Below, piece after piece: positions 1 to 5,307 of a stretch of 5,793 bases of DNA; the first letter of the stretch is position 1; every line of letters begins with the position of its first letter. Source of the stretch: Thiotrichaceae bacterium (GTDB lineage Bacteria; Pseudomonadota; Gammaproteobacteria; SZUA-229); NCBI GenBank assembly GCA_002746365.1, contig NVWZ01000036.1, forward strand, positions 7,668 through 13,460, given 5' to 3'. Both the position numbers and the translations under genes were made by a program. Below the pieces are notes generated by a model that saw nothing but the letters and a program-made list of their open reading frames with translations, was not told the origin of the DNA and made no database searches.

Positions 1-1437
1 CAACATCCTGAAAAAGTCAGCTTTTCTGAGGCGATACTTTCGCCTATTTCTTCTTTTGGTGGCATTTATTCTCCCGAGACATTACCTGAATTAGGTGAGG
101 CGTTTTTAAAAGACCACATTAATTCAGACTATAAAACACTAGCAAGAGCGATGCTGACCGCTTTCGATATTGATATTGAGGCTGACATTATTGATAAGGC
201 ATTATCCCTTTATGATGCATTTGATGATTCCAGCAATCCCGTTCCCGTAGTGAAAGTAAAAGATGATCTTTATGTCAGCGAACTTTGGCATGGCCCTACA
301 CGGGCATTCAAAGACATGGCACTGCAACCTTTTGGCACCGTGTTATCGTCCATTGCCCAAAACCGAAATGAACACTATCTCATTCTTGCTGCCACATCTG
401 GTGATACCGGTCCGGCAGCATTAGAAACCTTTAAAAACAAAGCCAATGTACAAGTTGCCTGCATGTACCCTGATGGTGGTACGTCAGATGTGCAACGTTT
501 ACAAATGGTCACTGAAAGCGCTAACAATCTGAAAGTCATCGGTGTCAAAGGTGATTTTGATGATACACAAAATACACTCAAACATTTGCTGGCATCGAAA
601 ACATTCAAAGACACCTTGAAACAAAAGAATATTTTTGTGTCTGCGGCTAACTCGGTTAACTTTGGCCGAATTATCTTCCAGACGATTTATCACATTCATT
701 CTTATTTGGAGCTGTTACGTCAAAATGCGATTCAATTAGGCGACAAGGTTTACCTAAATGTACCCAGTGGTAACTTCGGTAATGCACTTGGCGGTTACTA
801 CGCGATGAAGATGGGACTGCCTGTTGAGAAAATATTAATTGCCTCAAACAATAATAATATTCTAACGAAACTAATTAACACTGGCACTTATGACCTGAGA
901 GATTCTGCCGTCATCCCAACCACTTCACCGGCGATGGATATTTTAAAATCATCCAATATCGAACGTATCTTTTTTGACTTATTTGGCACTGAACGCACCA
1001 AAGAACTTATGCTTCAGTTAGACAATGATAAATATTATCAGTTAAATGAAGATGAACTCAATCAAATACAGTCCATATTCGCGGCAGACTTTTGCAACGA
1101 TGAAGAAGGTAAGCAATACATTAAAGATACTTTTTCAAATGGCTATTTGATGGATCCACATACCGCAACCTGCTTTAAAGCCTACGATACATGCAGAAAT
1201 AAGCCATTGGTCACGATTGTTTACTCTACCGCTGAATGGACCAAATTCTCGCCGGTGATAGCAAATGCGCTAACCGGTGAAAAAGACACGCATGATATTG
1301 ACGCATTGAAATCGATTGCCAAAGAAGCCGGTATTGAAATTCCGACAATCATTAGTGGTTTATTTGATAAGCCAATAACACAAAAAGTGATCGTTGAAAA
1401 AGACCAGATTGAAAAGGAAATTCTTTCGTTTTTGTGA
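1..1437 (+). CDS. thrC: Threonine synthase (N-terminally partial, cut by window edge)
   Basis: Converts O-phosphohomoserine to L-threonine and phosphate, the last step of threonine synthesis; PLP-dependent and cytosolic. The frame is open from base 1 to the TGA at 1435-1437 (478 codons). The first ATG, at 151, is internal: the upstream codons already read as threonine synthase N-terminus (SFSEAILSPISSFGGIYSP). By comparison with family members I infer that only about 10 residues are missing. In residues counted from base 1: PLP-lysine motif HGPTRAFKDMALQ with the lysine at 104, phosphate-binding loop SGDTGPAA at 133-140, PSGNFGN at 255-261, ASNNNNIL at 281-288, and STAEW at 409-413. No frameshift is seen. 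It converges on hom and is followed by a small hairpin and a large palindromic element that may end its transcript. The upstream promoter is outside the window. Confidence 0.96.
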   Translation, partial: QHPEKVSFSEAILSPISSFGGIYSPETLPELGEAFLKDHINSDYKTLARAMLTAFDIDIEADIIDKALSLYDAFDDSSNPVPVVKVKDDLYVSELWHGPTRAFKDMALQPFGTVLSSIAQNRNEHYLILAATSGDTGPAALETFKNKANVQVACMYPDGGTSDVQRLQMVTESANNLKVIGVKGDFDDTQNTLKHLLASKTFKDTLKQKNIFVSAANSVNFGRIIFQTIYHIHSYLELLRQNAIQLGDKVYLNVPSGNFGNALGGYYAMKMGLPVEKILIASNNNNILTKLINTGTYDLRDSAVIPTTSPAMDILKSSNIERIFFDLFGTERTKELMLQLDNDKYYQLNEDELNQIQSIFAADFCNDEEGKQYIKDTFSNGYLMDPHTATCFKAYDTCRNKPLVTIVYSTAEWTKFSPVIANALTGEKDTHDIDALKSIAKEAGIEIPTIISGLFDKPITQKVIVEKDQIEKEILSFL

Positions 1438-1444
1438 AATCAGT

Positions 1445-1459
1445 TGCACATTTTGTGCA
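1445..1459. other. Small hairpin just after thrC stop
   Basis: TGCACA (1445-1450) and TGTGCA (1454-1459) form a 6-bp stem with a TTT loop, starting 8 bases after the thrC stop. No T-tract follows on the plus strand, so it is a poor intrinsic terminator alone. It could protect the mRNA 3' end or be chance. Confidence 0.3.
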
Positions 1460-1516
1460 TTGACTAACAGTCAGCTTACGGCTCTTAGCAGACATCTAAA
1501 AGATTAAAAACGGTTA

Positions 1517-1607
1517 GTCCGCGAATAACGCAAAAGACGCGAAAAAAGCAAAAGAAACAATATTTTATTTGTAGTTTTTTTTTGCGTTCTTTGCGTTATT
1601 CGCGGAC
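1517..1607. repeat. Long palindromic intergenic element (MITE-like or dispersed repeat)
   Basis: GTCCGCGAATAACGCAA (1517-1533) is matched perfectly in inverse by 1591-1607, a 17-bp stem. The pairing continues imperfectly inward, AAAGACGCGAAAAAA facing TTTTTTTTTGCGTTCT. Looser symmetry continues outward: AAAACGG at 1507-1513 faces CCGTTTT at 1639-1645, and TAAAAGA faces TCTTTTA. No ORF or transposase is present and I see no clear target-site duplication. Sequences of the GCGAATAACGCAAAGAACGC type are, to my knowledge, dispersed intergenic repeats in several bacteria; that this is one of them is inference. It sits between two converging genes. Confidence 0.7.
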
Positions 1608-1625
1608 AATATTTTTTCTTTTAAA
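1517..1625 (+). terminator. Probable terminator for thrC, possibly bidirectional
   Basis: On the plus strand the long stem (arms 1517-1533 and 1591-1607) is followed within a few bases by the T-rich run ATTTTTTCTTTT (about 1611-1622), the layout of an intrinsic terminator about 80 bases after thrC stops. In the hom direction the same stem is followed by CTAACCGTTTTTAATC, a weaker tail. The 57-base distance between the arms is longer than usual, so termination efficiency is uncertain. Confidence 0.45.
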
Positions 1626-1651
1626 AGTCCGCTCATGGCCGTTTTCAGAAG

Positions 1652-2962
1652 TTAATCCAGATGCTCCATCCGAATCCGAACTACCCCACCCTTAATAGAA
1701 GTTAAAGATTCAACTGCGGCAATAGCCTGGTTAACATTCGATTCCACGCACTTCTGTGTCAGCATTATCAAATGCACACTGCTTTCACCTGTAGCCGGTT
1801 CTTTTTGAAGAACGGCTTCAATACTAATACTGTTCTTAGCAAAGGTATCTGAAACCTCAGCCAACACACCTGGCTGATCATCGGCTTCCATACGCAAATA
1901 ATAAGCGGTTTCAACATCTTCTATAGCCAGCACAGGAGTCTCGCGCATAGCATCGGTCTGGAAACCTAGTAGCGGGACCTTATGATGCAGTGGTGCATCG
2001 ATGGTTCTAACGGTATCGATGATATCCGCTATCACAGCCGAAGCGGTCGGTTCAGCGCCGGCACCGGCACCGTAATAAAGTGTCGGACCGACTGCATCAC
2101 CTTGAACCAGTACGGCGTTCATCACGCCATCAACATTTGCGATTAAACGTTTTTCAGGAATTAACGTTGGATGAACTCGTAACTCGATACCTTTATCTGT
2201 TTTACGCGTGACGCCTAAATGCTTAATACGGTAACCCAACTCTTCAGCATAATTCACATCTTCTGTAGTTATTTTACTGATGCCTTCGGTATAGGCTTTT
2301 TCAAACTGAAGTTCAATACCAAATGCCAGTGAAGCCAATATGGTTAATTTATGTGCCGCATCAATACCTTCTACATCAAAGGTTGGGTCGGCTTCGGCGT
2401 ACCCCAGTTCCTGCGCTTCTTTCAAAACGTCAGCAAAATCACGTCCTTTATCACGCATTTCAGTCAGAATGAAATTACCGGTTCCATTAATTATGCCGGC
2501 AATCCACTGAATTTTGTTTCCAGCCAGGCCTTCACGCATGGCTTTTATAATGGGTATACCACCCGCAACGGCTGCTTCATAACTAACACTGACGCCCTGC
2601 TCGGCTGCCGCTTTCATTATTTCGGAACCATGTACTGCAATTAAAGCCTTATTTGCAGTTACCACATGTTTGCCATTTGCAATGGCTTTCATCACCAGAT
2701 CTTTTGCTAGCGTGTAACCACCTATCAGTTCGACGACGATTTCTACTTCGGGGTCATTGACCACTTCAAAAGCATCTTCGGTTAATTTAGTCGTAGCGGG
2801 ATCCAAAATGGATTGTGATGCGATACCCAAACCGGCGGCATGAGTGATTTCGATTGCCCGACCAACACGCGCCTGAATTTCTTCAGCATTTCGAGTTAAT
2901 ACTGTGGCTGTTCCACCACCCACTGTACCCAGGCCCAATAGACCAACTTTAACTGCGTCCAA
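1652..2962 (-). CDS. hom: Homoserine dehydrogenase with C-terminal ACT domain
   Basis: Reduces aspartate semialdehyde to homoserine with NAD(P)H, the branch point to threonine and methionine. From the chosen start it has 436 residues, usual for single-function enzymes with an ACT domain; no aspartokinase is fused. In that numbering: Rossmann loop GLLGLGTVGGG (8-18), TANKALIA (102-109) with its conserved lysine, EAAVAGGIPIIK (129-140), GIINGTGNFILTEM (156-169), DAAHKLTILA (201-210), and an ACT domain from about 354 (YYLRMEADDQPGVLAEV) to 430, probably for threonine feedback. Start choice: TTG at 2960-2962 has GGAG at 2969-2972 with 6-base spacing and gives MDAVKVGLLGLGTVG, like family N-termini. 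An in-frame GTG at 2990-2992 would add 10 residues but has no ribosome site and overlaps a -10-like TACAAT (2995-3000). Stop is TAA at 1652-1654. It converges on thrC and diverges from the Mth938-like gene. Confidence 0.96.
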   Translation of the reverse strand: MDAVKVGLLGLGTVGGGTATVLTRNAEEIQARVGRAIEITHAAGLGIASQSILDPATTKLTEDAFEVVNDPEVEIVVELIGGYTLAKDLVMKAIANGKHVVTANKALIAVHGSEIMKAAAEQGVSVSYEAAVAGGIPIIKAMREGLAGNKIQWIAGIINGTGNFILTEMRDKGRDFADVLKEAQELGYAEADPTFDVEGIDAAHKLTILASLAFGIELQFEKAYTEGISKITTEDVNYAEELGYRIKHLGVTRKTDKGIELRVHPTLIPEKRLIANVDGVMNAVLVQGDAVGPTLYYGAGAGAEPTASAVIADIIDTVRTIDAPLHHKVPLLGFQTDAMRETPVLAIEDVETAYYLRMEADDQPGVLAEVSDTFAKNSISIEAVLQKEPATGESSVHLIMLTQKCVESNVNQAIAAVESLTSIKGGVVRIRMEHLD

Positions 2963-2968
2963 GACTTT

Positions 2969-2972
2969 CTCC
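2969..2972 (-). promoter_or_regulatory. Ribosome binding site deciding the hom start
   Basis: On the minus strand GGAG, inside GGAGAAAG, lies 6 bases upstream of a TTG codon at 2960-2962. No purine-rich site lies upstream of the competing GTG at 2990-2992. This favours the shorter 436-residue protein. Confidence 0.55.
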
Positions 2973-3017
2973 GACAAGATTTTCAAAGGCACACATTGTA
3001 CTGTATTCAGGTTGTCT

Positions 3018-3042
3018 CTTGTAGTGATTTGTTGTTTACAAG
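3018..3042. promoter_or_regulatory. Inverted repeat in the hom / Mth938-like divergent gap
   Basis: CTTGTA (3018-3023) and TACAAG (3037-3042) are perfect 6-bp inverted half-sites with 13 bases between. They lie in the 147-bp gap between divergent start codons, so a regulator there could act on both genes. Six-base arms can arise by chance, so this is only a candidate operator. No convincing sigma-70 pair was found for either gene; the best for hom is TACAAT at 2995-3000 with a poor -35. Confidence 0.2.
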
Positions 3043-3109
3043 ATCAAGCTCGATGCCGTCAATAGTGTAAAATAGTAAATATATCAATAGATAAAGCCCT
3101 GCTAAAATT

Positions 3110-3478
3110 ATGAAATTTGCTCAAGACTCACAAGATGAAGGTTATGTCATCACCGCTTATGAGGAGGACAATATCACTATCAATGGTAAAGCCTTTTTTA
3201 ACAGCCTGATCATCTCCCGAACAAAACTAGATGAAAACTGGAATCTGAATCAGATCGATTCACTTCAGCCTGAACATATCGATCAGATACTGATACTCAA
3301 TCCAGAATTAATCCTTATCGGCACAGGTAAAAAACTAACCTTTCCAGCCGTGGCCATTTATTCAGAAATTATCAAAAAAGGTATTGGTGTTGACTTCATG
3401 GACACACAAGCAGCATGTCGAACTTACAATATTTTAATGAGTGAAGGTCGGGATGTGGTAGCGGGGTTGATACTTTGA
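3110..3478 (+). CDS. Mth938-like domain (DUF498/COG3737) protein
   Basis: A soluble 122-residue protein with no signal peptide or membrane segment, matching the Mth938/DUF498 (PF04430) family in length and pattern. Visible signatures: ITINGKAFFNSLIIS (22-36), an acidic helix around IDSLQPEHIDQI (48-59), the core strand and loop LNPELILIGTGKKLTFP (63-79), and IGVDFMDTQAACRTYNILMSEGRDVVAGLIL (92-122). The eukaryotic relative NDUFAF3 helps assemble respiratory complex I. The bacterial role is not settled, and I assign none. No clear Shine-Dalgarno precedes the ATG: the upstream bases are AGCCCTGCTAAAATT. It is divergent from hom and followed 35 bases after its stop by the 52-bp repeat array, which may shape its mRNA 3' end. 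Confidence 0.9.
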   Translation: MKFAQDSQDEGYVITAYEEDNITINGKAFFNSLIISRTKLDENWNLNQIDSLQPEHIDQILILNPELILIGTGKKLTFPAVAIYSEIIKKGIGVDFMDTQAACRTYNILMSEGRDVVAGLIL

Positions 3479-3513
3479 ATGAAGCACTTTTGTGATACGC
3501 CTCGACACCAGGC

Positions 3514-3676
3514 GGGCATACTCGCACCGCCATCCCTGGCTCCTTGCGATATACCGCCCATCCCTGGGCATACTCGCGCCGCCATCCCTGGCTCCTTGCG
3601 ATATACCGCCCATCCCTGGGCATACTCGCACCGCCATCCCTGGCTCCTTGCGATATACCGCCCATCCCTGGGCATA
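3514..3676. repeat. 52-bp tandem array, three copies plus 7 bases, of alternating palindromes
   Basis: Units start at 3514, 3566 and 3618 with GGGCATACTCGC; a fourth start, GGGCATA, occurs at 3670-3676. The three copies differ at one base (CGCACC in copies 1 and 3, CGCGCC in copy 2). Each unit has two small hairpins with the same TCCC loop: GCCA-TCCC-TGGC (3529-3540, 3581-3592, 3633-3644) and GCCCA-TCCC-TGGGC (3556-3569, 3608-3621, 3660-3673). Starts alternate by 27 and 25 bases, so the unit looks like a dimer of an older repeat of about 26 bp. GC is 63% (33 of 52), well above the flanks. A degenerate extra unit may precede it at about 3490-3513 (GTGATACGCC...CCAGGC). The unit has no stop codon in any of six frames, which creates spurious overlapping ORFs; period 52 is not divisible by 3, so none is likely real. 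Confidence 0.93.
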
Positions 3677-3705
3677 AAAAAAGCAGATACATAATGTATC
3701 TGCTT
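3676..3705 (-). terminator. Intrinsic terminator of rpoS
   Basis: Read on the minus strand, GCAGATACA pairs with TGTATCTGC around a TTA loop (3683-3703) and runs straight into seven Ts (3682-3676). It lies about 55 bases past the rpoS stop. The inverted repeat is perfect for 12 bp per arm if the flanking AA/TT are counted. On the plus strand the hairpin is followed by TTAATAAG, so termination in that direction would be weak. Confidence 0.85.
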
Positions 3706-3718
3706 AATAAGTGTCACA

Positions 3719-3746
3719 TTCAGGGTTCTTTTTATTCTACCCTGAA
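3719..3746. other. Stem-loop between rpoS stop and its terminator
   Basis: TTCAGGGT (3719-3726) and ACCCTGAA (3739-3746) are perfect 8-bp inverted arms with a 12-base loop, 13 bases past the rpoS stop. No T-tract follows on either strand. It may be a 3'-end stabilising hairpin of the rpoS mRNA. Confidence 0.5.
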
Positions 3747-3759
3747 ATAAGAGGACCAG

Positions 3760-4815
3760 TTAATCCTGAAACAACAGTTCTTCACTAAAACCCTGGTTTT
3801 CTAGAATTTTACGTAATTGCTTTAACGCATCCATCTGAATTTGACGAACACGTTCACGTGTTACTCCTAACTCTTTACCCACATCTTCCAATGTTGTACG
3901 TTCATGGTTGTTTAAACCAAAGCGGCGAACCAGTACTTCTCTTTGTTTTGTATCCAGTTGGTCTAACCAAACACCCAGGTTTGCCATGACATCGGCATTT
4001 TGTAGCATCTCAGGTGGGGCAGGAACACGTTCATCAGCAACGATTTCCAGTAATGGACGATCGTTTTCTTTACCAACAGGTACATCAACTGAGGTGACGC
4101 GGTCACGCAAACCTAACATTTTTTCAACATTGGCAACCGGTTTATTCAGCATCTTCGCGATATCATCTGCGGTAGGCTCGGTATCCATGGTTTGCTCAAG
4201 CTCACGAGCAGCACGCAGATACACATTTAATTCTTTGATTACATGGATGGGTAAACGAATAGTACGTGTTTGATTCATCAAAGCACGTTCAATGGTCTGG
4301 CGAATCCACCAGGTAGCGTAAGTAGAGAAACGGAAGCCTTTTTCAGGATCAAATTTTTCAACTGCGCGAATCAAACCAAGGTTGCCTTCTTCAATCAGGT
4401 CGAGAAGTGCAAGACCACGGTTCATATAACGGCGAGCGATTTTTACAACAAGGCGAAGATTGCATTCAATCATCTTCTTGCGCGAATCCATATCACCTTT
4501 CAGTGCTTTACGAGAGTAAAAAACTTCTTCCTCAGCCGTAAGCAGAGGTGAACCTTCTATTTCGCGCAGATACAGACGAGTCGCATCTAATTCTTTTCGA
4601 TTAACTTTAGCATCAGGATCAACATCCGCTTTTTTTACAGCTACTTTTTTTGCAGCTGCTGTTTTCGTCCTGGTGCCAGTTTTAGTTTTTGCTTTTGTTT
4701 TTGTCTTTTTTATTGATACGTTATCGTCGTCGTCCTGCTCTATATCATCAATGTCCTGCATCATTAAGACACCCGTATCTAGATCTTCTTTAGAATCAGC
4801 TATTGCTTCTCTCAT
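3760..4815 (-). CDS. rpoS: RNA polymerase sigma factor RpoS (sigma-38)
   Basis: Stationary-phase and general stress sigma factor that directs core RNA polymerase; cytosolic. 351 residues against 330 in E. coli. Residues 1-72 are a divergent N-terminus: acidic stretch [11 protein letters not shown] (21-31), then a Lys/Thr-rich stretch (36-62). Region 1.2 starts near [21 protein letters not shown] (77-97). Region 2 spans about 118-180, with [35 protein letters not shown] and [37 protein letters not shown] (184-201) covers region 3.0; K194 aligns with E. coli K173. Region 4 ends in the helix-turn-helix [20 protein letters not shown] (308-327). The tail [12 protein letters not shown] and the lack of a long region 1.1 separate it from RpoD. 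Start ATG 4813-4815 is preceded by TGGGGTGGGGTAC; an in-frame upstream ATG at 4887 would add 24 residues unlike the family. No nlpD lies immediately upstream. Confidence 0.96.
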   Translation of the reverse strand: MREAIADSKEDLDTGVLMMQDIDDIEQDDDDNVSIKKTKTKAKTKTGTRTKTAAAKKVAVKKADVDPDAKVNRKELDATRLYLREIEGSPLLTAEEEVFYSRKALKGDMDSRKKMIECNLRLVVKIARRYMNRGLALLDLIEEGNLGLIRAVEKFDPEKGFRFSTYATWWIRQTIERALMNQTRTIRLPIHVIKELNVYLRAARELEQTMDTEPTADDIAKMLNKPVANVEKMLGLRDRVTSVDVPVGKENDRPLLEIVADERVPAPPEMLQNADVMANLGVWLDQLDTKQREVLVRRFGLNNHERTTLEDVGKELGVTRERVRQIQMDALKQLRKILENQGFSEELLFQD

Positions 4816-4923
4816 GATTGTACCCCACCCCAAAATGTGTTTTATAGTTATTTTTTTATACGCATTTAGTTTGCAAGTTTGGAACAATCAATTGCCCTTA
4901 AATTCCATGCACTTACAAGGTTC

Positions 4924-4949
4924 TTCTAACGTCAGCCCTTACGTTAGAA
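4924..4949. promoter_or_regulatory. Inverted repeat TTCTAACGT-N8-ACGTTAGAA in the rpoS leader
   Basis: Perfect 9-bp arms at 4924-4932 and 4941-4949 flank an 8-base centre. It would overlap the +1 region of the promoter candidate at 4953-4982, or form a stem-loop in the leader of a transcript from 5034-5061. It could be a regulator site or an RNA hairpin; it is not a terminator, since no U-tract follows in the rpoS direction. Confidence 0.5.
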
Positions 4950-4952
4950 AAA

Positions 4953-4982
4953 CTTATATCATCATTTCTATTTAAGAAGCAA
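4953..4982 (-). promoter_or_regulatory. Candidate proximal rpoS promoter
   Basis: Minus strand TTGCTT (4977-4982), 18-base spacer, TATAAG (4953-4958). The -10 matches consensus at 5 of 6 positions, the -35 at only 3 of 6. Transcription would start near 4946, about 130 bases before the ATG. Confidence 0.3.
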
Positions 4983-5033
4983 GCCTTTATTGAAAAAAAC
5001 TAGAATTTAATTTATGTTTGTCTCGTAAACCAC

Positions 5034-5061
5034 AATATAGTGTGCTTTTCAAAACTGACAA
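5034..5061 (-). promoter_or_regulatory. Candidate main rpoS promoter (sigma-70 type)
   Basis: Minus strand TTGTCA (5056-5061), 16-base spacer, TATATT (5034-5039). Each hexamer matches consensus at 5 of 6 positions, the best pair in the gap. Start would be near 5027, giving a leader of about 212 bases with the 4924-4949 hairpin inside it. The TAGGTC half-sites sit immediately upstream. Confidence 0.5.
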
Positions 5062-5064
5062 CAC

Positions 5065-5112
5065 AAGACCTAATATTCCTTTGTGATAGGTCTTAGCTGT
5101 AACAGATAGGTC
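5065..5112. promoter_or_regulatory. Three TAGGTC half-sites at 20-bp spacing upstream of rpoS promoter
   Basis: GACCTA at 5067-5072 (inverted), TAGGTC at 5087-5092 and TAGGTC at 5107-5112 start exactly 20 bases apart. The first two form an 8-bp inverted repeat, AAGACCTA (5065-5072) with TAGGTCTT (5087-5094). The last two share GATAGGTC. Relative to a start near 5027 they fall at about -40 to -85, where activators often bind. The regulator is unknown. Confidence 0.4.
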
Positions 5113-5210
5113 ATTTTAGATAATTTTCAAAGAAATAACGTGAACGAGTTCAACCATCTCAGATGAAACTTTAGGCGTGTATGATTTTTTTAAATTAACA
5201 GAAAAATAAC

Positions 5211-5233
5211 TTTTACGGAGAAAATCCGTAAAA
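5211..5233 (-). terminator. Possible terminator downstream of the channel gene
   Basis: TTTTACGGA (5211-5219) and TCCGTAAAA (5225-5233) form a perfect 9-bp stem with a 5-base loop. On the minus strand it is followed by GTTATTTTTC, a broken U-tract. It lies about 75 bases past the channel stop. Only the ACGGA core is GC-containing, so strength is uncertain. Confidence 0.4.
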
Positions 5234-5307
5234 AATAACTGTTGCCTATTGATGGGAACCGGCTAATGACTAACCCCGTGTTCCACAGCAGTCACTTCCC
5301 TGTTTAA

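Larger units (their letters stand above)
4816..5307. other. 492-bp non-coding region upstream of rpoS
   Basis: I see no credible gene here on either strand. From the rpoS side it holds a G-rich ribosome site (GGGG at 4823-4826 and 4828-4831), an inverted repeat (4924-4949), two minus-strand promoter candidates (4953-4982 and 5034-5061), three TAGGTC half-sites (5067-5112), and a hairpin that may end the channel transcript (5211-5233). The remainder, about 5113-5210 and 5234-5307, is AT-rich with nothing I can assign. It is long enough for an independent rpoS promoter with a 5' leader of 130-210 bases. Confidence 0.75.

Noticed and set aside
375..699. Minus-strand ORFs inside thrC
   Set aside because: Antisense shadows of the thrC coding sequence with no supporting signals.
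2351..2644. 97-residue plus-strand ORF inside hom
   Set aside because: Antisense shadow of a well-supported gene; no domain pattern.
3514..3676. CRISPR array
   Set aside because: Regular repeats are present, but there are no unique spacers: the whole 52-base unit is repeated, and no cas gene is in view.
3396..3750. Several 60-98 residue ORFs on both strands over the repeat array
   Set aside because: They exist in all six frames only because the 52-bp unit lacks stop codons; they overlap each other and have no ribosome site or recognisable domain.
3908..4551. Plus-strand ORFs (121 and 93 residues) opposite rpoS
   Set aside because: Lie antisense to highly conserved sigma-factor regions 2-4 and look like reverse-complement shadows.
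4816..4887. 24-residue N-terminal extension of RpoS from an upstream ATG
   Set aside because: Its sequence is unlike RpoS N-termini, and the downstream ATG at 4815 has a G-rich ribosome site.
4673..4975. 100-residue plus-strand ORF with a hydrophobic stretch, opposite the rpoS start
   Set aside because: The hydrophobic run (Phe/Val) is the reverse complement of the Lys/Thr-rich rpoS segment; no ribosome site, and it spans the rpoS promoter region.
5141..5152. TGAAC-GA-GTTCA short palindrome
   Set aside because: Only 5-bp arms, no extension or second copy nearby; not distinguishable from chance.
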